Source: an uncultured Oscillospiraceae bacterium (GTDB lineage Bacteria; Bacillota; Clostridia; Oscillospirales; Oscillospiraceae). From it: a DNA stretch of 64,000 nt. This document shows positions 55,298 through 63,689 of the stretch, piece after piece; position 1 is the first letter of the stretch; each line of letters starts with the position of its first letter. The DNA is taken from assembly GCA_934630495.1 (NCBI GenBank), contig CAKTVW010000006.1, forward strand, positions 1 through 64,000, given 5' to 3'. Made by a program: the position numbers and the translations under genes. Below the pieces are notes generated by a model, which saw only the letters and a list, made by a program, of their open reading frames with translations, did not search any database and was not told the origin of the DNA.

Positions 55298-55327
55298 CCG
55301 GATTTCGATATGAAATCCGGTGTTTTT
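55298..55327 (+). terminator. Terminator of the tRNA transcript
   Basis: CCGGATTTC, 5-nt loop, GAAATCCGG, then TGTTTTT. Confidence 0.8.
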
Positions 55328-55398
55328 CTAACTTTTTGGCGCTTTTTGAAAATATACTACTTGAAATAGTTCAACAATAATTCAACTTGCTTTCAAAC

Positions 55399-56589
55399 TC
55401 ATGCCTTTTTCAAGAAGATTTCCGATAAAATCTCCGCATTTTTCTGATCTGCCGCTTCCATCACGTGGGCGTAAATATTGGCAGTGGTAGAAACCTGCGC
55501 GTGGCCTAGCCGTTTGGAAATGCTGACGCTGTCCACGCCGTTAAAATACAGCATCGAAGCCATCGTGTGGCGAAAAGCATGGGGATTGATATGCGGCAGA
55601 TCGTGGCGCTTGCTGAATTTACCCATCCAGTCTGTCACGCTGTCCGGATGCATGGGGCTGCCGTTTTCCTGCGAGAACACAAAGCCCCGATTCTCATAGA
55701 ATTCGCCCAGCCGCAGCCGCTCGGCGTTCTGCCATGCGCGATAGGTGCGGAGAAGCTGCATTGTCTCCGCCGGGAGCGTAATATAGCGGTCAGACGTGGC
55801 CGTTTTCGGGGTATCCTCATAGATTCCACGATCCGGCGCATATAGAATGTTGTTGCAGATATGAACACGGTTTTTCTCGAAATCAACGGCGCTCCATTTC
55901 AGACCCAGCAGCTCCCCTCGCCGTGCGCCGGTCAGAAGAAACAAATGCGTCAGCATTTCCCATTTCAGCGGCTCCCGTCTGAGCGCGTCGCGGATCGCCG
56001 CGATTTGCTCCGGCTGGAAGTAGTTCACTTCCTTCTTGACCACCTTCGGAAGCGTGGCTTTCGTTGCGACGTTGAAAGGGACTTGCCCTTCCTTCCCCGC
56101 TTGGTCGAGAACCGTAGAAATCAGCCGGTGGTGTTCCAGAATAGTCTTTGCAGACAGACCGGAACCGGTGCGCTTATTCTGTCCCGGCTTGCCGAGCGAT
56201 GTATAAAAGCTGTTCAGATGGTCTGCCCGCAGGTCTTTCAGCTTGATATGACCGATAGCCGGGTAGATACGCTCGGTCAATTCCTTATAGCGGACAATCG
56301 TGGAGTGCTTCGCTCCGCGCTGTTCCTTCATAGCAATTACATATTCGCAGTACGGCGCAAATTTCTGGCGGCTGTCAGTGGTAACGCCCGCTCTGCATTC
56401 CTTTTCAAAGGTCGCGGCGAAAGCCTCGGCCTTTTTTCTCGCGCTTTTTTCCGTCCAGCTTGGGGAAACATCGAAGGTCGCCGTCCACGGCTTGAGCTGC
56501 TTTCCCTCCGCATCACGCCCCCGGTGGACACGGATGGAATACGAGATCAGTTTGCCATTCTTATCGCGTCGCTCTTGAATGTTAGCCAT
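55399..56589 (-). CDS. int: Tyrosine recombinase (phage/ICE integrase)
   Basis: Protein of 396 aa. N-terminal AP2-like arm-binding region, SAM-like core-binding domain (about residues 75-165) and catalytic domain with LTGARRGELLGLKW (first Arg), HAFRHTMASML (His-x-x-Arg), LGHAQVSTTANIYAHV (His and the Tyr nucleophile). Similar to Tn916-type integrases. Its 3' end lies about 110 nt from the tRNA. It overlaps the XRE gene by 8 nt. Confidence 0.95.
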   Translation of the reverse strand: MANIQERRDKNGKLISYSIRVHRGRDAEGKQLKPWTATFDVSPSWTEKSARKKAEAFAATFEKECRAGVTTDSRQKFAPYCEYVIAMKEQRGAKHSTIVRYKELTERIYPAIGHIKLKDLRADHLNSFYTSLGKPGQNKRTGSGLSAKTILEHHRLISTVLDQAGKEGQVPFNVATKATLPKVVKKEVNYFQPEQIAAIRDALRREPLKWEMLTHLFLLTGARRGELLGLKWSAVDFEKNRVHICNNILYAPDRGIYEDTPKTATSDRYITLPAETMQLLRTYRAWQNAERLRLGEFYENRGFVFSQENGSPMHPDSVTDWMGKFSKRHDLPHINPHAFRHTMASMLYFNGVDSVSISKRLGHAQVSTTANIYAHVMEAADQKNAEILSEIFLKKA

Positions 56590-57205
56590 TATTGTTCCCT
56601 CCTTTCATTCTTTGATAAGCCTCTGCCATGTCCTGCATTCTGTCTGTGATGGCTGAGCTTATTAGAGAATCAATCAAATTACTTTTTTGTGCAAGTATCT
56701 GTGAGCCATCCAAAGATATCTGAATTTCTCGTTTTTTGAGGGAAGCATGATATTCTTTCGCATTTTTACAATGTATTTCTCCTTCTACGGATTCAATAAT
56801 CGGCGCAACCTTTTCCGCTGGTATCGAATAGTCAAATCTTTTGCACAGCAAATACAGCAAGTATTCAAAATTTCCGTCCTCGATAACTGCCGAAAGAACG
56901 CGTGATAGCTCCGGTTGAACGGCGTTGATCGCTTTCAATTTTTCGATGCTTTGCAGACTTAGACCTGTTTCATCGTGTATGAATTGCAGGTCGTGTGTTG
57001 GCAATTCATTGGCCGCGAACAGATAATCCATGCTGCAATGAAAAATATCGCAAAGCGTGCAAAGCGTATCAATTTCTGGGGTAGCAGCGCCCCGCTCCCA
57101 TTTTTTTACCGTTGGAAGGGAGAAATGATACTTGTCCGCAAATGCTTCTTGTGTTAATCCTGTTTTTTTCCGCGCCCTTTTGAAGCCCAGCTTAAAAGAA
57201 AGCAT
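56582..57205 (-). CDS. XRE family transcriptional regulator
   Basis: Protein of 207 aa. N-terminal helix-turn-helix (about residues 7-62) with GLTQEAFADKYHFSLPTVKKWERG, followed by a C-terminal region of unknown fold. Coupled to the integrase by overlap, so it likely controls excision. Upstream, GGATAATTTAA (near 57223) and a near-perfect inverted copy at 57283-57293 could form its operator. Confidence 0.9.
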   Translation of the reverse strand: MLSFKLGFKRARKKTGLTQEAFADKYHFSLPTVKKWERGAATPEIDTLCTLCDIFHCSMDYLFAANELPTHDLQFIHDETGLSLQSIEKLKAINAVQPELSRVLSAVIEDGNFEYLLYLLCKRFDYSIPAEKVAPIIESVEGEIHCKNAKEYHASLKKREIQISLDGSQILAQKSNLIDSLISSAITDRMQDMAEAYQRMKGGNNNG

Positions 57206-57369
57206 ATCAGTCCTCCGAAAAAGGATAATTTAATGGTTATAAAATCGCTGTATTCGCCTTGCTGTGATAACGTATAGGATATTTTAATTATCCCGCTCTT
57301 ATGATAACATGAAACCACAAGAAAGTCAACGACTTTCAGCGAAAAATGGCATGTGAAAGGAGCTTGCTT

Positions 57370-57687
57370 ATGCCAGAATTCAAATTTCCCCGGTTTTATC
57401 TCATAGCCTGCCGCCTGTAACTGGGATAGTAATTCTTCAAAACTTGATACTTGGGGAATGAGTGCATCCACCGCAATTTTAAGTTTGCCTTTCCAATTTA
57501 CCCCTGCCTTTTCGGCTTGATATTTCGCATAGCTTTTTCCTTTGCGGCCTTTCTCTGGAATAACCACAGGCAGCCCATTTCCCCGGCATAGCCTGTCACT
57601 TATATTGCGTATGCCGTAATAGCTGCGCTTGTTGGAATTGTACTTGTGGTAATCTACAAAATTTACCGTAAAAAATGATGTGGTGGA
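57370..57687 (-). pseudogene. Internal relaxase fragment
   Basis: The frame encodes TVNFVDYHKYNSNKRSYYG, NISDRLCRGNGLPVVIPEK and WKGKLKIAVDALIPQVSSFEELL, which is the segment after the HxH motif in MobA/VirD2-type relaxases. The catalytic N-terminus is absent: the fragment begins exactly at the 3' splice boundary of a group II intron. The C-terminus is cut near residue FEFWHKQ. It may be the missing continuation of the relaxase N-terminus found at 62.99-63.40 kb. Confidence 0.8.
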
Positions 57688-57777
57688 GTAGGGAAGCACC
57701 GCCTTGTCACATTGCTGTGATAGGTTTGTGACGCCCGCTCCGGGAACCGTACGTACCACTCTCGTAGTATACGGCTC
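57688..57777 (-). ncRNA. Group II intron domains V and VI
   Basis: On the minus strand 57777-57744 is an exact 34-nt domain V: it begins GAGCCGTAT, ends TACGGTTC, carries the AGC triad and has a GAGA tetraloop. A domain VI-like hairpin (GTCACA..TGTGAC) follows, and the intron ends in CTAC at about 57688, next to relaxase sequence. The 5' domains cannot be recognised. Confidence 0.8.
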
Positions 57778-57809
57778 TGTTATTGCCCGTTCAGACGAAA
57801 CTCATTTTT

Positions 57810-58480
57810 TTAAATAATACTGCGGTGGCAATTCCTGCACACCACAGGCGTTTTTCTATGTTTGGCAATCATTGCGATTTCCCGTCGTTTCTTGCCCTTG
57901 AGATTTTTGAGTTTGTTAATGTGGTGAAACCTCATAATGGTAGCTCTCTGTCGTTCCACATAACTCACAGGCCTTTGCTTTCAGCTGGTTTTCAAGGGTA
58001 TTGACTGCGTATCCGTAGGCAACAGCAGCATTGCTGATGTCCTAAACAGGGCCCTTGCTTTTGCAGTCGGCGTAATTTGCGAAATAACCCCTTTTGTTTC
58101 CCTACTTCGTTTCATAGGGCACACCCCATTTTCCTGTACCATCATTAAACTTGGCAATGGTTTTGGAGAGGCTGGTTTTATACTCTGAAGCAAGGGTTTT
58201 TAAGCAACTGTATTCCACATCCTGCTTTTAGCAATTTGTAAATCAGCTTAATTATCCGAGCATCCTTAATTTTATTGTTCAGCAAGTCTACAAGAACAGC
58301 GTGGTTGATGTTGTCAAAGCAACCTTTGGTTTGAATTGCCTTGCAAACAGCCGATAGACAACTCCATCTAAAATCCATAATCCATGCAAACTATATCCAA
58401 GCTGCGTTGTTGTATTATAGCCGTCCTCAAGAGGGCAGCTATAATTCTTATAAAGTGACGTCTTATCTATGAAGAACAAA
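57810..58480 (-). pseudogene. Group II intron-encoded reverse transcriptase/maturase remnant
   Basis: Read in several frames on the minus strand. An RT fragment has KGCFDNINHAVLVDLLNNKI and LIYKLLKAG (about 58178-58340). A maturase-like piece has SLSKTIAKFNDGTGKWGVPY, interrupted by TAG. A C-terminal HNH endonuclease piece reads CELCGTTESYHYEV, then after a frameshift HHINKLKNLKGKKRREIAM and CRNCHRSII before the stop at 57810. Deletions, a stop and frameshifts make it inactive. Confidence 0.82.
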
Positions 58481-58699
58481 AAATTTTGGCCATAAAATAC
58501 CTAGTGTACCCACTTAAATGCAATTTCTAAAGATTAGATTGGTAAGACTTCAATCTTGCAGAAGTGAGTATCATGGTAAACAAATACAGTTGTGCGTTTG
58601 GGTGTAAATTGCTAATTAGTATGGGTGAAAGAAGATTGTTCTCTACAAAACCCCTAACATCCCTAGCTTTCCTGCGACCCATTCTAATCAAATTAATAG
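58481..58699. other. Gene-free AT-rich stretch
   Basis: About 220 nt between the intron remnant and the promoter of the next cassette. No gene, hairpin or repeat recognised. Confidence 0.5.
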
Positions 58700-58727
58700 T
58701 TGTAAGTAAAAGAAAACAGTGTATAAT
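58700..58727 (+). promoter_or_regulatory. Promoter of the AT-rich cassette
   Basis: TTGTAA (58700-58705), 16 nt and TATAAT (58722-58727), about 54 nt before the ATPase start. Confidence 0.6.
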
Positions 58728-58780
58728 AGATGCATGAAAGTATAATTGGTTTTATTATACCGATGAAAGGATGCGTTGTT

Positions 58781-59242
58781 ATGAAGTGGCAAGTTTCCTT
58801 GAATAATGATAGTTTTGACCGTGCTGGTATAACTAAGGACTGCCAAGATGCCGTGTGCGAATACATATGGAACGGCTTCGAGGCTGGGGCTACTCAGATT
58901 AGTGTATCACTTCAAGGTGTACCGATGCAGGAAGCCATGCAGCTTGTGGTAAAAGACAATGGTTCGGGTATTCCTTATAAAAATCTAAAGGAGACATTTG
59001 GAGCCTTCTTATCTTCCTTGAAAAATACAAATGGAATCAGGATCAAGTCTCAGTTCAATAAGGGAAAGGGCCGGTTTTCGTATTTAGCATTTTCCTCATC
59101 TGCTGAATGGAAAACAGTATATGAGGATGAAGGGCAATTAAAATTTTATAGTATCCAAACAAATTCTGCTGATAAAAGTCGTTTCGAAACGTCGCAACCT
59201 GTGATAGCGACAGAAGATAGCTCTATGCGAAGACAGCACTAG
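58781..59242 (+). pseudogene. GHKL ATPase N-terminal fragment
   Basis: From the ATG of MKWQVSLNNDS about 153 codons encode a Bergerat-fold ATPase start: the N-box region AVCEYIWNGFEAGATQISV, the G1 motif VKDNGSGIPYKNL and a G2-like FGAFLSSLKNTNG, RIKSQFNKGKGRFS. After about residue 140 the frame leaves the family and stops at 59242. The C-terminal part appears in the next frame, so this is the front of a gene that has lost its middle. Confidence 0.75.
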
Positions 59243-59246
59243 CGAA

Positions 59247-59663
59247 ATGCTGATTGTTGAGTTGAAAGCTCCTCATGTTAAGTTATCTTTGGATGTTTTT
59301 AATCAAATAGTTCGTTACGCAAACACGATCAGGAAAGAACCTCGATTTACTAGCAATAATCGAATATGGAAATTTTTTGCGGTGTGTGCTGAAGTCGATG
59401 ACGATGTAAAGGTCAAGTACGAAAACTTCAAGCAATATGGTAAAAAAGGACTAGCAGATGTTATAGGTAATTTTGAGCTCTATGCGTTGTCATGGGATGA
59501 TGTTTTCCAGTCATTTGAGGCACGTCACAGTTTTATGCTTGAAAAATTGAAACTCGATTATTCACAAGTAACTGAGGAACTTGGAATGAGCAACGGCGAA
59601 TTGATGTCTAAACCGAAAGTAACAGCGCTTATACAAAAACTAATAGCTCTAAAAGCACAATAA
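59247..59663 (+). pseudogene. C-terminal fragment of the GHKL ATPase, nuclease-like
   Basis: 138 codons from an internal ATG. Reading back in the same frame, the sequence starts earlier (ALCEDSTSEMLIVELKAP), so the ATG is not a natural start. The segment EMLIVELKAP preceded by an Asp resembles the core of PD-(D/E)xK nucleases. Followed by FNQIVRYANTIRKEPRF and WKFFAVCAEVDDDV, a known tail of large GHKL ATPases in accessory islands. The junction lies at about 59215-59240. Confidence 0.65.
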
Positions 59664-59712
59664 AATACGATTTAGTCCCCTGCGGGATATTCTATATTGG
59701 GAGGTATAGATT

Positions 59713-61005
59713 ATGCATAAGATTACTTTGTGTAATTTGGGCCCAATCGAAAATTGCAGTATTAACCTAAATGAACTGATTATTTTGACTGGTCCACAAG
59801 CAAACGGCAAGAGTACTATTGCAAAAGCAGTTTATTTTTTTCGCACAATAAAAGATGATATCCTCGACATGATGCTTCGTGGTACTTCTGGCGAAAAACC
59901 TGAGAAATGGAAGGTACGATTAACGAAAAGGCTGAAGGATAAGTTTATGCAGCTCTTTGGCTCTAGTTATGGAATGTCGAATGACATGGAGGCAAAATAC
60001 GAATATGCCCCCAAAACATATATCCAGGTCTATTTGAAGCCAAACTATAAAAACAATGGTGGTCCAAACTATGTTACAATTGAGTTTAGTCAGAACATTA
60101 GAGACTATCTATATGAGTTAGATTTTCATATGTTTACAGATGTCACGGCTGCTCAGAGAGAGCGTGAAGAAGCCGCATTATCCGAATTGTTTGCGGATGA
60201 ATATGAAACTGTTTTCATTCCTGCTGGCCGTAGCATGATTACTCTACTAACAACTCAGCTTAACTTTATCTTTACCTCGATGAGTGAAAGCCAAAAGCGT
60301 AGTATTGATTATTGTACCCAACGGTATGTTGAACTAATTCTGCGGCTGAAGCCTAGTTTCACACATGGAATAGAGGGCCTTTTGTCTGACCAGATACACC
60401 TGACTCAAAAAGCCTTCAATATTGGATTGGCAAAAAAGTGTAAGCAGCTTATTGAGAGTATCATCAAAGGCCGATACCAGTATGAAAATGGAGAGGAAAA
60501 ACTTTACATTGGTGACAGACAGAACAAGCAGTATGTAAAAATTAACTTTGCTTCTTCCGGACAGCAGGAGACGGTTTGGATTACCAATATCTTGTTTTAC
60601 TATTTGCTAGAGAATAAGCCGGTGTTCCTAATTGTTGAGGAACCGGAATCTCACCTCTATCCTGATTCGCAGAAGTTGATTGCAGAACTCTTGGCACTGT
60701 TTAAGAGTAACGGTAACACAGAACTGATTACAACACATAGTCCGTATATTTTAGGAGAAATGAACAATCTAATTTATGCAGGTGTGCTGTGTAACAGAGG
60801 TGTTGCAGGTGTTGAAAACATTATTGAGCGAGCAAAGCAACTAGATCCTAAAAAAGTAAGTTCCTATCATGTATGCAATGGTGTCTTGGAAGATGCAAAA
60901 GATGGCGAGATGGGCCTAATTAGGAATGAGCTGATCGATGGCGCATCAATTGTGATTACTGATGAATGTGATGCATTGTACGACCTGTCTGTAGAGGAGG
61001 TTTAA
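59713..61005 (+). CDS. AAA/ABC-type ATPase (AAA_21-like)
   Basis: Protein of 430 aa. Walker A TGPQANGKSTI at about residues 26-36, an ABC-like signature SSGQQETVWI near 280, Walker B VFLIVEEPESHLYP near 303-315 and a switch His in TTHSPYIL near 340. This is the SMC/OLD-like ATPase core seen in many anti-phage systems (for example PtuA, RloA); a TOPRIM nuclease domain is not present. GGGAGG precedes the ATG. The next gene starts 2 nt after its stop, so the two are a unit. Strongly AT-rich compared with the host. Confidence 0.9.
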   Translation: MHKITLCNLGPIENCSINLNELIILTGPQANGKSTIAKAVYFFRTIKDDILDMMLRGTSGEKPEKWKVRLTKRLKDKFMQLFGSSYGMSNDMEAKYEYAPKTYIQVYLKPNYKNNGGPNYVTIEFSQNIRDYLYELDFHMFTDVTAAQREREEAALSELFADEYETVFIPAGRSMITLLTTQLNFIFTSMSESQKRSIDYCTQRYVELILRLKPSFTHGIEGLLSDQIHLTQKAFNIGLAKKCKQLIESIIKGRYQYENGEEKLYIGDRQNKQYVKINFASSGQQETVWITNILFYYLLENKPVFLIVEEPESHLYPDSQKLIAELLALFKSNGNTELITTHSPYILGEMNNLIYAGVLCNRGVAGVENIIERAKQLDPKKVSSYHVCNGVLEDAKDGEMGLIRNELIDGASIVITDECDALYDLSVEEV

Positions 61006-61007
61006 CA

Positions 61008-61469
61008 ATGCCTGCTAATCACTGCAAAATTGTATTAAGTGATCACCCTTCCCGCTGTGCAGAAAGGCAAAGCACAATAGTTTCTAAAGACGAACGACAT
61101 GACTATAAGCATGTTGGGCATAATAATAGCCAAGGACGTGTCAGACATTATAAGATTGACGGTGAAGTGCTTCCTAAAGGACAGATTCCAGAGCGATGTG
61201 ACTTCATGCTATTAACCGATGATACGAATCCACCGGCCGCTTATTTGATAGAACTGAAGGGGTCCCCTGCGGATGCAGATAAGTGTATTGCACAGGTTGA
61301 AAGCACAGAGAGAATGTGTAGAGACGCACTTAGAGGTTATCGGATTCTATATCGTTTCGTTTTCGGCAAGGGGCATGGTGTCTATAGTAGTAAATTCATT
61401 AATTGGAGAGAAAAGCTACCGAGGGGGAAGCTCATTTCGACGAGAAATGTTATTAATGATCACTTTTGA
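61008..61469 (+). CDS. Putative PD-(D/E)xK nuclease-like partner protein
   Basis: Protein of 153 aa. Residues 62-84 read ERCDFMLLTDD, then AYLIELKGSP: an Asp (65) followed 17 residues later by E-x-K (82-84), with a Gln at 96 in the next helix, the pattern of the PD-(D/E)xK nuclease core. No family is recalled with certainty. Directly behind the ATPase gene with no gap for a separate promoter, so probably the effector of a two-gene module. Confidence 0.6.
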   Translation: MPANHCKIVLSDHPSRCAERQSTIVSKDERHDYKHVGHNNSQGRVRHYKIDGEVLPKGQIPERCDFMLLTDDTNPPAAYLIELKGSPADADKCIAQVESTERMCRDALRGYRILYRFVFGKGHGVYSSKFINWREKLPRGKLISTRNVINDHF

Positions 61470-61578
61470 TTTGCTACTAGTGCCAAATATATAGGCAGTA
61501 GTAGCAAAACCTTAACTTGAGCCATATACTGACCCATGCCACGATATCAGCGCGTGGACAAGCTGGGATATATTCAAA

Positions 61579-61625
61579 TATCTTTTTTGGTGCAACGCGC
61601 CAACAAGTAGCACCGAAAAAGATAT
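61579..61625. repeat. Imperfect inverted repeat
   Basis: ATATCTTTTTTGGTGC (61579-61594) and the near-complement GCACCGAAAAGATAT (61611-61625) around a 16-nt loop. It lies between convergent genes and could be a terminator or end of a former insertion. Confidence 0.45.
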
Positions 61626-61691
61626 CGGGGCTGAAAACCCAGAAACCACAACGGTTTCCGTTCATAAGGATGTATTTTCTTATGAGAGATT

Positions 61692-61728
61692 GGTCGCAAC
61701 CTCTGTTATGGAGGTTGCGGCCTTTTCT
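61692..61728 (+). terminator. Terminator of the ATPase/nuclease cassette
   Basis: GGTCGCAACCTC pairs with GAGGTTGCGGCC (one G-U) over a 7-nt loop, followed by TTTTCTCTTT. Confidence 0.7.
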
Positions 61729-61742
61729 CTTTCTCCGGTGAA

Positions 61743-63398
61743 TCACGACCTTGACGATTCTGCGATAGCAAGCATCTCCTTTATGGTTGCAAGGTCTACA
61801 AGCCCGACACCGGTAAAGTGGATGTCAATTCCCACCCGCTTATGTCCGTTCACCATTTCACTGTTGTGAACCTCAATCCGCTTGATGATCTTATTGACTA
61901 CCTCCGGCGTGAGCGTTTCCATACTGGAGTATTCCCTGAGTCCTGCCAGCAAAAGCCGAATATCCACGCTCTCCCGTTCGAGTTCGGCCAGCTCTTTTTC
62001 CTTTGTGCTGACGGATTGCAATAGTTCTGCCTGCTCTTTTTCGTACTTTGCTGCCATTCGAGAATAACGCTCATCAGATAGCTTTCCAGCGAAATTATCC
62101 TCATAGAGTTTGGCAATCAGTCGGTCGATTTCATCGACACGGTGCTTTTCGGCAGCGATATCCGATTTAACAGATCGGATATTCTGATCTTTTCCCGCAG
62201 ATTGTTGCTTTCCGATCATTTGCAGAAAGAATGACTCGTGACAGGTGACGAAATCTGCAAGATCACTGACCGCTACTGAGACGATTTGTTCCAGCACGAC
62301 ATTCCGGATATAGTGAATTGTGCATTCTCCCCGACCGGACTTGTAGTTGGCACAGCGAAAAAATTCCTGATTTGCCTTCAAACTCTTAGCCGCACAAAAG
62401 TGGAGCTTTGAACCGCAGTCTGCACAAAAAACCAATCCGGAAAACAGACTTGTTTTCCCTGTCGCAGTCGGGCGACGCTTATGTTTGCGCAGCTCTTGTA
62501 CTCTAAGCCAAGTGTTTTCGTCAATGATCGCTTCCTGTGCGTTCGGCACGATGCTCCATTCCTCCTCCGGCTTGCGTATCAGCTTGTGCACTTTATAGCT
62601 GACGGTGGTCGTTTTCAGATTAACCATACAGCCGGTGTATTTCCGATTGCTCAAGATGGCATCAATGGTGCTGTCCTTCCATAAATACGGATCGCTCGGT
62701 ATAGGACGATTGGCGGAAGAAGAACCGACCGAATAGTAATATGCGGTAGGGGTAAGAACCTTCTCCTTTTGCAGAAGCCTCGCAATCTGCTCCGGGCCTT
62801 TTCCTTCAAGACAAAGGTGGTAAATCCTTCGTACTACCTCGGCGGCAGCCTCATCAACAAGCCACTTTTCTTTATCAAGCTCGTCACGCTTGTAGCCGTA
62901 TGGTACCCGGAAGTTGCTTCTTTTACCGTTGGCCGCCTTCATTGCCCACACAGCCCGCACTTTTTTGCTGGTCTGCGCTGCATACCACTCGTTAAAAAAG
63001 TGGCAGTGAACATTGTCGGTGTTCAAGTGGACGGTGACCAGCACCTGATACCGGTCGCCCCACATCCGCCGCGCTGTCTCCTTGCCGATGGCAAACGCCT
63101 GCTCCGGCGTGACCTCGCCCTCACGAAAGCTCTGAACACCGTGGTAGCCCACCACCTTGCCACGCAGACCAAATCGCCGCTGGACGGCGATCATCTCAGC
63201 ATAGGCGTTCTGCGCCGAGCAATTGATGCCGCCCACAAACATTTTGCGGTCGGTTTTGTCATCGTTCTCTGCGTAGCGCAGGGCGGCATATAAATCCTCA
63301 TCGAGATATTCCGGTGCGGTGGTCTTGTCGGGATTGTCGGCGTAGTCCAGTGTGGCCTTCAAGTTTTTGAACACGGGCCAGAAACCGGTTACCGCCAT
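61743..63398 (-). CDS. Chimera: relaxase N-terminus joined to serine recombinase C-terminus
   Basis: One frame of 551 aa. Residues 1-135 are the start of a MobP-type relaxase: FWPVFKNLKATLDYADNPDK with the likely catalytic Tyr, MFVGGINCSAQNAYAEM, YHGVQSFREGEVTPEQAFAI, and the metal motif HLNTDNVHCHF. From NEWYAAQTSKKVRAVWAM onward it is a large serine recombinase (TnpX/TndX type): recombinase domain RVPYGYKRDELDKE, zinc ribbon CADCGSKLHFC plus CANYKSGRGECTIHYI, coiled coil and C-terminal tail. The catalytic Ser domain of the recombinase and the rest of the relaxase are missing, so both activities are probably lost. Confidence 0.85.
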   Translation of the reverse strand: MAVTGFWPVFKNLKATLDYADNPDKTTAPEYLDEDLYAALRYAENDDKTDRKMFVGGINCSAQNAYAEMIAVQRRFGLRGKVVGYHGVQSFREGEVTPEQAFAIGKETARRMWGDRYQVLVTVHLNTDNVHCHFFNEWYAAQTSKKVRAVWAMKAANGKRSNFRVPYGYKRDELDKEKWLVDEAAAEVVRRIYHLCLEGKGPEQIARLLQKEKVLTPTAYYYSVGSSSANRPIPSDPYLWKDSTIDAILSNRKYTGCMVNLKTTTVSYKVHKLIRKPEEEWSIVPNAQEAIIDENTWLRVQELRKHKRRPTATGKTSLFSGLVFCADCGSKLHFCAAKSLKANQEFFRCANYKSGRGECTIHYIRNVVLEQIVSVAVSDLADFVTCHESFFLQMIGKQQSAGKDQNIRSVKSDIAAEKHRVDEIDRLIAKLYEDNFAGKLSDERYSRMAAKYEKEQAELLQSVSTKEKELAELERESVDIRLLLAGLREYSSMETLTPEVVNKIIKRIEVHNSEMVNGHKRVGIDIHFTGVGLVDLATIKEMLAIAESSRS

Positions 63399-63404
63399 AG
63401 CACA

Positions 63405-63680
63405 TCACCCCTTTCCCGGCAGCAGGAACTCTGCTGTAATCTGTTTCAGTACCGTATAAATTTCCTCGTCCAGCTCCGGCGAACTCGCTTTATCCGCAAG
63501 CTCACCCAGCTTTTCAAGACAAACAAAAAGAGCGTCAGGCGGAACCGCTCTCGGCTCGTACCCCAACGCTCTTTGCTTCACATATTCAGTTGTACTCAGT
63601 CCGCATTTTCGGGCTTTTGCTTGAATCTTCTCTTTTTCCATTGCCGTAACTCTTACGGCAATTCGTATATCCTTTCCCAT
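63405..63680 (-). CDS. mobC: Plasmid mobilization relaxosome protein MobC
   Basis: Protein of 91 aa from the ATG at 63680 (GGGAGAG 8 nt upstream; an ATG two codons earlier lies too close to that site). IRIAVRVTAMEKEKIQAKAR and CGLSTTEYVKQRALGY form the ribbon-helix-helix-like start of MobC accessory proteins, which help the relaxase nick oriT. Six nt ahead of the relaxase start; the usual mobC-relaxase pair. Confidence 0.85.
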   Translation of the reverse strand: MGKDIRIAVRVTAMEKEKIQAKARKCGLSTTEYVKQRALGYEPRAVPPDALFVCLEKLGELADKASSPELDEEIYTVLKQITAEFLLPGKG

Positions 63681-63689
63681 GCACATCTC

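Noticed and set aside
57783..58004. Plus-strand 73-codon frame over the intron remnant
   Set aside because: It is the shadow of the HNH and maturase pieces read on the minus strand.
61517..61741. 74-codon frame between the cassette and the recombinase chimera
   Set aside because: It crosses the inverted repeat and the terminator hairpin and has no ribosome site or protein-like pattern.
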